A DNA stretch of 64,000 bases from an uncultured Parasphingopyxis sp. Lineage in GTDB: Bacteria > Pseudomonadota > Alphaproteobacteria > Sphingomonadales > Sphingomonadaceae. This document shows, piece by piece, positions 20,776-29,324 of the stretch (position 1 is its first letter; each line of letters begins with the position of its first letter). Where the stretch lies: assembly GCF_937129435.1 (NCBI RefSeq), contig NZ_CAKZNF010000033.1:1-64000 (forward strand), read 5' to 3'. The notes under the pieces were generated by a model. That model was not told the DNA's origin. It saw nothing but the letters and a program-made list of their open reading frames with translations, and ran no database searches. Both the position numbers and the translations under genes were made by a program.

Positions 20776-22071
20776 TCAGGCGGGGGAGGGGGCGGGTCGG
20801 TCGACGGGCAGGAGCACGCGCACCGTCGTGCCCTCGCCCGGTCGCGAATCGATTTCGACATCGCCGCCGGATTGCTTGGCGAAGCCGTAGATCATCGACA
20901 GGCCAAGCCCGGTGCCCTTGCCGACGCCCTTGGTCGTGAAGAAGGGCTCGAAGGCCTGAATACGGGTGGCCTCGTCCATGCCCGTGCCCGTGTCGGATAC
21001 CGCGATGACGGCATAATCGCCGGGCAGCAGTTCGTCGCGCCGTTCGGCCAGCGATTCGCGCGCCGTCCGGATCGTTACGACGCCGCCATCGGGCATCGCG
21101 TCGCGGGCGTTGAGCGCGAGATTCAGGAGGACGTTTTCGAGCTGGTTCGCGTCGACATGGATGACGTTCGCACCGGGCGAGAAATCGGTTTGGAGCATGA
21201 TCGTCTCGCCGATCGTGCGTGCGAACAGTTCCTCGAGGCTGGCGATCAGCGCATTGATGTCGGTTTTCCGGTAATCGAGCGGCTGGCGGCGCGAGAAAGC
21301 GAGCAGCCGCTGCGTCAGCGACGCGGCCTTGTCGGCCGCCTTTGCTATTCCGAGCAGGTGTTGGTGCGTCTTCTCATCGTCATGGGCACTCAGCCGCATC
21401 GCCAGCAATTCGGTGCTGCCCGAAATCACGGTGAGCAAGTTGTTGAAATCGTGCGCGATACCGCCGGTGAGCTGGCCGACCGCTTCCATCTTCTGCGACT
21501 GGCGATAGGCGGCCTCGAGCGACTCGCGCTCGGCGACGGCTTCGGTGATCCGCTGTTCGAGCGTTTCGTTCAATCGCGCGAGCTGGTTTTCGGCGGCATG
21601 GCGTGCGGTATCGTCGCGGATGGTGAGCACCGCGCCGCTCTGGCGATTGTCGGCGTCGAACAGGGGGCGCGCCGTCCCAATGGCAAGCACCTCGCTGCCG
21701 TCCGGCCGCCGGATCATCCAGCGCGCATCGGAAACGATCTCGGCGTCGCGTACGGCCCGGGTCAGCGGCAGCTTTTCCGGCGGATAGGGTTCGCCGTCTT
21801 CGGTAAACAGGTGATAGTGATCGGAATAGTCGTCGGGTTCGACATCGAGCCGTTTGACGCCATGGAGGCGTATCGCGGTTTCGTTGACGAAGGTGATCCG
21901 TCCCGTCGCATCGGTCACGATCACGCCTTCGCCAAGCTGGTCCAGGATGGTCGCATATTCGATTTGGTCGAGTTTCATGCCGTCATCGACTTCGTTCGCC
22001 GGCGCTGGAATTGCAACGGGAATCCCTTCGCGATGCCAGTTCTTTCGTCTCGCAAAAGCCAGGTCTGCCAT
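20776..22071 (-). CDS. PAS-domain sensor histidine kinase, cytoplasmic
   Basis: The 431-residue protein has a PAS domain at about residues 38-155 (GVIVTDATGRITFVNETA), a coiled-coil linker, a dimerisation domain with the phospho-accepting His207 in GGIAHDFNNLL, and a GHKL ATPase domain ending with DTGTGMDEATR, FEPFFTTK and GTGLGLSMIYG. No membrane helix is visible. It resembles the orphan kinases of alphaproteobacteria that often carry a C-terminal receiver, but this one stops after the ATPase domain. No response regulator gene is nearby. The start has a GGGAG site upstream. Confidence 0.9.
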   Translation of the reverse strand: MADLAFARRKNWHREGIPVAIPAPANEVDDGMKLDQIEYATILDQLGEGVIVTDATGRITFVNETAIRLHGVKRLDVEPDDYSDHYHLFTEDGEPYPPEKLPLTRAVRDAEIVSDARWMIRRPDGSEVLAIGTARPLFDADNRQSGAVLTIRDDTARHAAENQLARLNETLEQRITEAVAERESLEAAYRQSQKMEAVGQLTGGIAHDFNNLLTVISGSTELLAMRLSAHDDEKTHQHLLGIAKAADKAASLTQRLLAFSRRQPLDYRKTDINALIASLEELFARTIGETIMLQTDFSPGANVIHVDANQLENVLLNLALNARDAMPDGGVVTIRTARESLAERRDELLPGDYAVIAVSDTGTGMDEATRIQAFEPFFTTKGVGKGTGLGLSMIYGFAKQSGGDVEIDSRPGEGTTVRVLLPVDRPAPSPA

Positions 22072-22128
22072 GTCTCGCTCCCCGCCCGCTCGTGTGCGCT
22101 GTTCAAATACATGATGCGCGATTCATGG

Positions 22129-22974
22129 TTAAAGACCGGTTAAATATCCAAACGGAACGATCCTGTTCGCCGCGTCATGGCCGATATCGGCATGTCCGAG
22201 CCAGGCGATGCCGCGCCGCTCGCACCAATATCGTGCGATCTGTCCGGGATCGTGGCCGAAATCGACGTCGTTCTCGGGAATATCGCTGCACCGGCCGAGG
22301 CGGATTCCGGCAAGTTTTGACGCCGTGGCGGTCGCCGTAACATGGTGCATCGACCGGTCGATCGCATAGAGATGCTCGGACACTTCCTCGAGCAGCAGGA
22401 CATGGCCGTCGAGCTTGGGCTCCAGCGGCGTGCCGACGATCTGACTGAGCACCATCAGGTTGAATGCGGCGTTCGGCCTGTCCGGATCGAGATCCGGTTC
22501 AAGCGTTTCAGGATCCCTCGTCACGAGCCAGCGGAGTGCGCGAACGATCGCCTCCTCGCCCTTGTCGCGAACGATGTCCTGACACATCGGCCCGTGCGCG
22601 ACGCTGAATCCGGCATTGTAAAGCCCGGCAAGCAGCATCCCTGCATCGCTATAGCCGAGAAAGTGCTTTCCACGCGCCTCATTACCTATATCAGCCAACG
22701 CCTTATCGGCAATTCTGCAGGAACCGTATCCGCCGCGTGCGAACCATATCGCGTCGAGATCGGGATCGTTGGCATATTCGAGGAAACCGGCGAGACGCGC
22801 AGCGTCGCTGCCCGCGAAGTGATGGTCGCGCTCGAAACATTGCGGGTGGAAGCGGATTTCGGGTGTTCCGTCGGGAAAGACGCGACCGGCTAGCGCTGTG
22901 ACGCGGTCGGCCACGTCCTTTTCGAACGGCGAGCTGGGGGCGACGACGCCGATCCGGACGGGACTTTTCCCCAT
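22129..22974 (-). CDS. LD-carboxypeptidase (peptidase S66, LdcA-like)
   Basis: Family S66 removes the terminal D-Ala from tetrapeptide muropeptides in the cytoplasm during wall recycling. The 281-residue product starts VRIGVVAPSSPF, then AIWFARGGYGSCRI, GYSDAGMLLAGLY with the nucleophile serine (GYSD), the acidic motif HVLLLEEVSEHLYAIDR, and a GHADIGHDAANRIVPFG segment containing the candidate catalytic histidine. The usual motif after the serine, D-I/L-T, is D-A-G here. Divergently transcribed from the Mur ligase gene 51 bases away, pointing to shared control. Confidence 0.85.
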   Translation of the reverse strand: MGKSPVRIGVVAPSSPFEKDVADRVTALAGRVFPDGTPEIRFHPQCFERDHHFAGSDAARLAGFLEYANDPDLDAIWFARGGYGSCRIADKALADIGNEARGKHFLGYSDAGMLLAGLYNAGFSVAHGPMCQDIVRDKGEEAIVRALRWLVTRDPETLEPDLDPDRPNAAFNLMVLSQIVGTPLEPKLDGHVLLLEEVSEHLYAIDRSMHHVTATATASKLAGIRLGRCSDIPENDVDFGHDPGQIARYWCERRGIAWLGHADIGHDAANRIVPFGYLTGL

Positions 22975-23025
22975 TGCCGCTCCTTCGAAATTGCCAAAAC
23001 CGGCTCCGGCTCATAGCGAGGCGCG

Positions 23026-24423
23026 ATGGCCGACGACAAATCCTATTTCTTCTGCGGTATCGGCGGCAGCGGCATGTTGCCCCTCGCAAGCATCCTGCGC
23101 GGCCGCGGCTTTTCCGTGAAGGGCTCGGACAGAGCGCTCGACCAGGGCCGGACGGCGGCGAAGTTCGACTGGCTCGAAACGCAGGGAATCGAACTGTTTC
23201 CGCAGGATGGCAGCGGGTTGGCGGACGAGCGACAAATCCTCGTCGCTTCGGCCGCGGTCGAAGACAGCGTGCCTGACGTCATGGCGGCAAGACGCCTCGG
23301 TCTGGAGCGGATTACGCGGCCAGAGCTGCTGTCGCGGCTGTTCAATGCTTCGGGCTGCGGCATCGGTATTGCCGGTACGAGCGGCAAGTCGACCGTCACC
23401 GGAATGGTCGGCTGGATCCTGCACGCCTGCGGGCGCGATCCGACGGTGATGAACGGCGCCGTGATGAAGAACTTCGTCAGCGACGATACACCGTTCGCCA
23501 GCGCGCTGGTGGGGCAGGGTGACGTCTTCGTGTCCGAGGTCGACGAGAGCGACGGTTCGATCGCGCTCTACGAGCCCGATATCGCGGTGCTGAACAACGT
23601 CTCGCTCGATCACAAGTCGATGGACGAACTGCGAATGCTGTTCGGGGGCTTTCTGGCGCGGGCCGGGACCGCGATCGTCAATGGCGACGATGCGGAAACG
23701 AGGGCGTTGGTCGATGCTTCAGACGGCCTGACGGCGTTTTCCTTCGGATTTGGAGCCGATTGCGACCTTTGCGGTTCGGATTTGATCGAGCAGCCACTTT
23801 CGGTAGCGTTCCGCGTTTCCGAGCGAAAAACGGGTGCCGAGGCGGATGTAACCCTGGCCGTGCCCGGCCGGCACAATGCGCAGAACGCACTCGCTGCGAT
23901 ATCGGTGGCACTCGCCTGTGGCATTCCGCTCGCCGAGGCTGCCGATGCGATCGGTGGTTTTCAGGGCCTCAGGCGGCGTTTCGACATCGTCGGCACGAAG
24001 AACGGCATCACCGTTATCGACGATTTCGGGCACAATCCGGACAAGGTCGCGGCGACGCTGAAGACGCTGCACGCCTTTCCGGGCCGGCTGCTCATCTTCT
24101 TCCAGCCGCATGGCTATGGCCCGCTGAAGCAGATGGGGGCGGAACTCGCCACCTGTTTTGTTGAGAATATGAATGAGAAGGACAGGCTAATTCTCTGTGA
24201 TCCGGTATATTTTGGCGGCACAACGGATAAAAGTGTCGGGAGCGAACAGATTGTCGGAAAGGTGGAGGAGGGTGGCCGATCGGCCGAGCACATTGCGGAC
24301 CGGGGAGATTGCGGCGACCGGCTCACCGTGATGGCCGAACAGGGCGACCGGATTATCGTGATGGGCGCTCGCGACGATTCACTCTCAATATTTGCCCAGA
24401 ATATATTGAATAGATTGAATTAA
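23026..24423 (+). CDS. Mur ligase family protein (MurC/Mpl-like)
   Basis: ATP-dependent amide ligase related to MurC and Mpl. The 465 residues show the UDP-binding start FCGIGGSGMLPLASILRG, P-loop AGTSGKSTVTGM, acidic motif EVDESDGSI, NNVSLDHKSM, RRRFDIVG and IDDFGHNPDKV. Several residues differ from true MurC: GTHGKTT becomes GTSGKST, DDYGHHP becomes DDFGHNP, and the FQPHRF arginine becomes glycine (FQPHGYGP). Those changes suggest a substrate other than UDP-MurNAc/L-Ala. Mpl, which reattaches recycled tripeptide, is a reasonable guess given the neighbouring S66 peptidase. The 3' third looks less GC-rich than the rest. Confidence 0.8.
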   Translation: MADDKSYFFCGIGGSGMLPLASILRGRGFSVKGSDRALDQGRTAAKFDWLETQGIELFPQDGSGLADERQILVASAAVEDSVPDVMAARRLGLERITRPELLSRLFNASGCGIGIAGTSGKSTVTGMVGWILHACGRDPTVMNGAVMKNFVSDDTPFASALVGQGDVFVSEVDESDGSIALYEPDIAVLNNVSLDHKSMDELRMLFGGFLARAGTAIVNGDDAETRALVDASDGLTAFSFGFGADCDLCGSDLIEQPLSVAFRVSERKTGAEADVTLAVPGRHNAQNALAAISVALACGIPLAEAADAIGGFQGLRRRFDIVGTKNGITVIDDFGHNPDKVAATLKTLHAFPGRLLIFFQPHGYGPLKQMGAELATCFVENMNEKDRLILCDPVYFGGTTDKSVGSEQIVGKVEEGGRSAEHIADRGDCGDRLTVMAEQGDRIIVMGARDDSLSIFAQNILNRLN

Positions 24424-24510
24424 CTTGGTCATTTCTGCTGCCGCAAGAATGACGATGCTCGGTAATGTTCCCGCTAGCGTTCCGCAAATGTTCCGTTTAT
24501 AGATGGCATC

Positions 24511-25884
24511 ATGGCCAAACCGCAAAAGCGCTATGTCTGCCAATCCTGCGGCGGGGTGTCTTCCAAATGGCAGGGCCAGTGCGCCGATTGCGGTGATTGG
24601 AATACGCTGGTCGAGGAATCGGGTGGCGTCGTGACGCCGTTTCAGAAGAAGCACAATCTGCAATCGGGCGGGTCGAAGCTCCAACTCGCCAGTCTCGACG
24701 CCGACGTACCGCTGCCGAAACGCATGAGCACGGGCATTCCCGAGTTCGACCGCGCGCTGGGCGGCGGGTTCGTGCCGGGTTCGGCAACGCTGATCGGTGG
24801 CGATCCAGGGATCGGCAAGTCGACGCTGTTGTTGCAGGCCAGCGCCAAGCTGGCGGGGGCGAGCCGTGATGTCGTCTATATTTCGGGAGAGGAGGCCGGG
24901 GACCAGATCCGACTTCGCGCACAGCGGCTTGGCTTGGGCGACGCACCGATCCGATTGGCCTCGGCGACATCGGTGCGCGATATCCTGACGACGATGGGCG
25001 AAGGCGCACCGCCGGCGCTGCTCGTCATCGATTCGATCCAGACCATGCATTCGGACCTCATCGAAGGCGCGCCCGGCACGGTCAGCCAGGTCCGCGCTTC
25101 GGCGCAGGAACTGATCCGCTTCGCCAAGGAGCGCGGGAGTGCCCTCGTCCTTGTAGGTCATGTCACCAAGGACGGATCGATCGCAGGCCCGCGCGTGCTC
25201 GAACATATGGTCGACACGGTGCTGAGCTTCGAAGGCGAGCGCAGCCATCAGTACCGCATCCTGCGCGCGATCAAAAACCGTTTCGGCGGCACCGACGAGA
25301 TCGGTGTTTTCGCGATGCAGGAGCAGGGGTTGGAGGAGGTTTCCAATCCCTCGTCGCTGTTCCTCACCTCGCGCGACCAGAATGTTTCCGGCGCGGTCGT
25401 CTTCCCTGCGCTCGAGGGCACACGTCCCGTCCTGGTCGAGATCCAGGCGCTTGTCGTGCGGCTCGCCTCGGGCGCGACGCCGCGCCGGGCCGTGGTCGGT
25501 TGGGATTCGAGCCGGCTGGCAATGATCCTCGCCGTGCTGGAGGCTCGCTGCGGCCTCGGTTTCGCGTCATCGGAGGTCTATCTCAACGTCGCGGGTGGCT
25601 ATCGCATCGCCGATCCGGCGGCCGATCTTGCCGTCGCCGCCGCGCTGGTTTCAGCGCTGTCCGAGCAGCCCATCCCTGCCGATGCGGTTTCCTTTGGCGA
25701 AATCTCGCTTTCCGGTGAGGTTCGGCCGGTGGCCCATGCCGCGCTGCGGCTTCGCGAGGCGGCGAAACTCGGCTTTTCCAAGGCGTTGCTGCCAGCGTCG
25801 GTCGATTGCCGCGAACCGGGGGTGAGTCTGCAGGGCTTTTCCGGACTGCGACAACTCGTTGACCATCTGCTCGGGCGAGCCTAG
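24511..25884 (+). CDS. radA: DNA repair protein RadA
   Basis: RecA-related helicase that promotes branch migration in recombination. The N-terminal zinc finger is CQSCGGVSSKWQGQCADCGDWN (four cysteines, residues 8-27). It is followed by the ATPase Walker A GGDPGIGKSTLLLQ, the RadA-specific motif KNRFGGTDEIGVF and a Lon-like C-terminal domain (SLSGEVRPVAHAALRLREA). Length 457 aa is typical. It is followed after nine bases by cvpA. Confidence 0.97.
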   Translation: MAKPQKRYVCQSCGGVSSKWQGQCADCGDWNTLVEESGGVVTPFQKKHNLQSGGSKLQLASLDADVPLPKRMSTGIPEFDRALGGGFVPGSATLIGGDPGIGKSTLLLQASAKLAGASRDVVYISGEEAGDQIRLRAQRLGLGDAPIRLASATSVRDILTTMGEGAPPALLVIDSIQTMHSDLIEGAPGTVSQVRASAQELIRFAKERGSALVLVGHVTKDGSIAGPRVLEHMVDTVLSFEGERSHQYRILRAIKNRFGGTDEIGVFAMQEQGLEEVSNPSSLFLTSRDQNVSGAVVFPALEGTRPVLVEIQALVVRLASGATPRRAVVGWDSSRLAMILAVLEARCGLGFASSEVYLNVAGGYRIADPAADLAVAAALVSALSEQPIPADAVSFGEISLSGEVRPVAHAALRLREAAKLGFSKALLPASVDCREPGVSLQGFSGLRQLVDHLLGRA

Positions 25885-25893
25885 CGGGGCGCC

Positions 25894-26418
25894 ATGACGG
25901 TGTTCGATGCGATTGTCCTCGTCGTCGTGCTCGGCGGCGCTATTCGCGGCGGGTTTCGCGGTTTCACCTATGAGGCGCTGACGCTGCTGTCCTGGGTGTT
26001 CGCGGTGCTGGCGCTGCGGCTGTTCCATGCGCCGGTGACGGCATGGATGGCGGATTCGCTGGGAGCGGGCGATGGCGCGCCCGTGCTCGCCTTCGCACTG
26101 CTCTTCGCCGCCGCCTTTTTCGGCAGCCGGTTCGTTGGACGCAAGCTCGGCATCGGCGTGCGCGAATCGTTCGTCGGCCCGTTCGACCGGATGCTCGGCG
26201 TCGGATTCGGCGCGCTCAAGGGGCTCGTCGGCGTGACCTTGCTGTTCCTGCTGGTCAATCTGGCGCTCGATATCGCCTATGGCGGAGGCACCGAACGCCC
26301 CGCTTGGCTCACGGAATCGCGCAGCTATCCGCTACTCAACGCCTCGGGCCGCGCGATCATCGATTTCGTCGAATATCGCCAGTCGGAAGGCGGCGAAGAG
26401 GTAGCGGAAGAAGTCTGA
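25894..26418 (+). CDS. CvpA family membrane protein
   Basis: The 174-residue protein has four hydrophobic helices and the CvpA signature: the N-terminus FDAIVLVVVLGGAIRGGFRGF, the second helix LTLLSWVFAVLALRLFH, and later RMLGVGFGALKGLVGVTLLF. Family members affect colicin V production and biofilm or envelope stability. It starts nine bases after radA and is probably cotranscribed; in many genomes cvpA precedes purF, but purF is not adjacent here. Confidence 0.88.
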   Translation: MTVFDAIVLVVVLGGAIRGGFRGFTYEALTLLSWVFAVLALRLFHAPVTAWMADSLGAGDGAPVLAFALLFAAAFFGSRFVGRKLGIGVRESFVGPFDRMLGVGFGALKGLVGVTLLFLLVNLALDIAYGGGTERPAWLTESRSYPLLNASGRAIIDFVEYRQSEGGEEVAEEV

Positions 26419-26510
26419 GACCGTCGAACGGGTTCGGGCATTCGTCGATTAGCCGCTGACTCGTGGCCGCCCGGGTCTAGGTTCCTCTTGAGGCAACAGG
26501 GGGAGAAGCA

Positions 26511-27065
26511 ATGTCCGTTCTCAAGCGAATCCGTGGCGTTTCCTATGGCATCGCCATGATCTGCGCCGTTCCGGCGATGGCGCAGACCGAAAGCGAACCC
26601 ACGCCGCCGCCGAGTCCCCAGGCGCCGCCCTCCTGCGAGGCCGATGCCTATCGCTCTTTCGACTTCTGGGTTGGGGAATGGGAGGTCCGCACGCCGCAGG
26701 GGCAGTTGGCCGGCACCAATTCGATCCAGCCGATCAACAATGGCTGCGCGCTGCTCGAGCGCTATAGCCAGGGCGGCAATCCCGCCGGCCAGTCATACAA
26801 TTTCTACGATCATGTCCGCGGCACCTGGACGCAGCTTTGGCTGAGTCGCGGCGTCATCATCCGCATGGAAGGCCCGGCGATCGAGGAGGGGACACTGACC
26901 CTCGACGGCACGATCACCTATGCCAATCAGGACGCGCCCCGACCTTTCCGCGGCCGCTGGACGGCGCGCGACGACGGCAGCGTGCTGCAGGAATTCTGGG
27001 AGCGGGATCCGGAAACTGGCGAATGGGGCAACTGGTTCACTGGCATTTATACGCGAACCGACTAA
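26511..27065 (+). CDS. secreted hypothetical protein, lipocalin-like domain, 184 aa
   Basis: A signal peptide is clear: MSVLKRIRGV, a hydrophobic stretch, then AVPAMAQ with cleavage after AMA. The mature part starts with a Pro/Ser-rich linker followed by YRSFDFWVGEWEV, the start of a calycin-like (lipocalin-like, DUF1579-type) beta barrel, and ends GEWGNWFTGIYTR. Two cysteines (about residues 43 and 77) could form a disulfide. Ribosome binding site GGGGGAG lies nine bases upstream. Function unknown; the next gene starts 10 bases after its stop. Confidence 0.75.
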   Translation: MSVLKRIRGVSYGIAMICAVPAMAQTESEPTPPPSPQAPPSCEADAYRSFDFWVGEWEVRTPQGQLAGTNSIQPINNGCALLERYSQGGNPAGQSYNFYDHVRGTWTQLWLSRGVIIRMEGPAIEEGTLTLDGTITYANQDAPRPFRGRWTARDDGSVLQEFWERDPETGEWGNWFTGIYTRTD

Positions 27066-27075
27066 ATCTGGCGGT

Positions 27076-27507
27076 ATGTCCGCCGCTCTCTACAACGCCG
27101 ATATCCTGCGTCTCGCAACGGCGATCCCGCATCTGAGTCGGTTGAGCGATCCTGCCGGAACGGCCGAAAGACGTTCGCCCATTTGCGGCAGCCGGGTGAT
27201 CGTAGACGTCGCGCTCGCCGATGATGGCCGTGTCGCCGATCTCGGGCTCGAAGTCCGCGCCTGCGCGCTCGGCCAGGCGTCTTCGGCGCTGATGGCGCGC
27301 CATGCGATCGGCCGCGACTTTGCCGAACTCGAATCGGCGCGCAACGCATTGACGGCATTCCTGGCCGGCGAGCGGGACGATCCCGGTAAATGGCCGGGGT
27401 TGGAGATATTTGCCGCCGCAGTTCCGCATAAGGCGCGCCATGCTTCGATCCGGCTCGCGTTCGAAGCCGCCGCAGAGGCAGTCGCTAACGCCCGGGTCTC
27501 CGCCTGA
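27076..27507 (+). CDS. IscU/SufU-like iron-sulfur scaffold, divergent
   Basis: A 143-residue NifU N-terminal-type protein. Two of the three usual cluster cysteines are visible: RSPICGSRVIVDV and LEVRACALGQASSALM. In the place of the third (the RxKCA segment) the sequence reads KARHASIRLAFEA, so histidine replaces cysteine. Length and order (YNADILRLA at the N-terminus) fit this alphaproteobacterial scaffold-like group. A role in Fe-S cluster assembly is inferred from the family. The ATG at 27076 is chosen by homology; its TGA overlaps the next gene's ATG in TGATG. Confidence 0.8.
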   Translation: MSAALYNADILRLATAIPHLSRLSDPAGTAERRSPICGSRVIVDVALADDGRVADLGLEVRACALGQASSALMARHAIGRDFAELESARNALTAFLAGERDDPGKWPGLEIFAAAVPHKARHASIRLAFEAAAEAVANARVSA

Positions 27508-29324
27508 TGGCGGTCGAGCACGCAGCAACGGAAGCTGCGGGTCATAGCGCCACGGGCGATCTGCTGATGAGCGGCCTGATCCTGCTCGGCGCCGCGCTGG
27601 CGTTCGTCCTGATCTTCCGTCGCCTCGGCCTGGGCGCGGTGCTGGGTTACCTAATCGCCGGTGTCGCCGTGGGGCCGCACGGCCTGAACCTCGCCGGAAG
27701 CGCCGAATCGATGCTCGGTGCGGCGGAGATCGGCATCATCCTGCTGCTGTTTCTTGTCGGGCTCGAACTCGCACCGGCGCGGCTCTGGCGGTTGCGAAAG
27801 GAGATCTTCGGTTTCGGCCTGTTGCAGGTCGCCTTGTGCGGTATCGCGTTGACGGGACTCGTCCTGTTCTTCGCCGGCTTCACGCTCGCAGCGGCGGTCG
27901 CGATCGGCCTGCCTCTGGCGCTTTCCTCGACCGCACAGGTTCTGCCGCTGCTCCAATCGGGCGGTCGCCTCAACACCCCGACGGGCGAGCGCGCCTTTTC
28001 AGTGCTGCTGTTCCAGGATCTCTCGATCATCCCGCTGCTGACGATTATCGCCGCGCTTTCCCGGGCGCCGGCCGATCCCGGCGCGCCGCCGGGCTGGCTG
28101 CTTGCGGTCTATGCGGTTCTTGCGATCGTCGGTCTGGTGGTCGCCGGGCGGTTCCTGCTGACGCCTCTGTTCCGAGTCGTCGGCCGTTTCGCCGAACGCG
28201 AATTGTTCATCGTCGCCGGGCTCTTCACCGTATTCGGCGCGGCGGTGCTGATGGATTCATTGGGCCTGTCGATGGCGCTCGGCGCCTTCGTCGCCGGCGT
28301 GATCCTCGCCGATTCGCCTTACCGGCACGAGTTGGAGGCCGATATCGACCCGTTTCGCTCGATCCTGCTCGGCCTGTTCTTCCTCGCCGTCGGGATGATG
28401 CTCGATGTCGATGTCGTGCTCTCGCGGCCGCTCTTCGTGATAGGCATGGCCGCCGCGCTCGTTGCCACGAAGGTCGCGATCATCTTCGGCCTGGCGCGGC
28501 TTTCCGGAATGGCGACGCGGCCCGCCTTGGTCATCGGCCTGCTTTTGAGCCAGGGCGGCGAGTTCGCCTTTGTGTTGTTTACCGAGGCCGAGCGGGCTTT
28601 CTTGATCGCGCCCGAGGCGTCGAGCCTATTCGGAGCTGTCGTCACGATATCGATGGCGACGACGCCGTTTCTCATGATGCTGACCCGGGTCTTCGGCGGA
28701 GTGCGTGAAACGGCGCGCGACGATCTCGATGGCCCGGAGGCGGCAGGGCAGGCGGGTGTGATCGTCGTTGGGCATGGCCGTTTCGGCCAGACGGTTGCCC
28801 AGATTTTCGAGGCGGCACAGATTTCGGTCACCCTTATCGACGTCAATCCCGACCAGATCGACGTGTCGAACGAATTTGGGCGCAAGGTCTATTATGGCGA
28901 CGGGACGAGGGTCGATCTTCTTCGGGAGGCAGGCGCGGCCCATGTGAAGGCGATCCTCTTTTGCCAGGACGGCGATCCGATCGAGTCGGAAAGGCTCGAC
29001 GCGGTCTGCAAGGCTTTTCCCGATACCAAGATCTTCGTTCGCGCCTTCGACCGCCGCCACCTGATCGAACTGCACCGGGCGCATATCGACGGCACGGTGC
29101 GCGAAGTCTTCGAATCGGCGGTCGAACTGGCGCGTCTTGCCATGGTAGCGATCGAGATCGAGGACGAGACGATCGAGATCGTCATCGATGAATATCGCGA
29201 CCGTGACCGGCGCCGTCTCGAACGCCAGATCGAAGACGGCGATATGCAGGCGGGCAAGGAGATCAGCTTCGGACTGGCCGAATCGATCGCATTCGACCCC
29301 TCAGGGTCGCGGGGCAGCGACTAA
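27507..29324 (+). CDS. cation:proton antiporter CPA2 family, KefB/KefC-like
   Basis: The 605-residue protein has about 12-13 membrane helices from residue 22 to 395 and a C-terminal RCK (TrkA-N) domain whose dinucleotide loop is VIVVGHGRFGQTVAQIFEA near residue 420. The motif GFLVGLEL-like segment LLLFLVGLELAPARLWRL and FQDLSIIPLL are typical of KefB/KefC potassium efflux systems and YbaL-type relatives. The RCK domain implies regulation by nucleotides or thiol conjugates. It overlaps the Fe-S scaffold gene by one base and shares a CTAA stop junction with aroB. Confidence 0.9.
   Translation: MAVEHAATEAAGHSATGDLLMSGLILLGAALAFVLIFRRLGLGAVLGYLIAGVAVGPHGLNLAGSAESMLGAAEIGIILLLFLVGLELAPARLWRLRKEIFGFGLLQVALCGIALTGLVLFFAGFTLAAAVAIGLPLALSSTAQVLPLLQSGGRLNTPTGERAFSVLLFQDLSIIPLLTIIAALSRAPADPGAPPGWLLAVYAVLAIVGLVVAGRFLLTPLFRVVGRFAERELFIVAGLFTVFGAAVLMDSLGLSMALGAFVAGVILADSPYRHELEADIDPFRSILLGLFFLAVGMMLDVDVVLSRPLFVIGMAAALVATKVAIIFGLARLSGMATRPALVIGLLLSQGGEFAFVLFTEAERAFLIAPEASSLFGAVVTISMATTPFLMMLTRVFGGVRETARDDLDGPEAAGQAGVIVVGHGRFGQTVAQIFEAAQISVTLIDVNPDQIDVSNEFGRKVYYGDGTRVDLLREAGAAHVKAILFCQDGDPIESERLDAVCKAFPDTKIFVRAFDRRHLIELHRAHIDGTVREVFESAVELARLAMVAIEIEDETIEIVIDEYRDRDRRRLERQIEDGDMQAGKEISFGLAESIAFDPSGSRGSD

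Noticed and set aside
20872..22143. 423-codon plus-strand frame
   Set aside because: Antisense to the PAS histidine kinase, whose H-box and ATPase motifs are intact.
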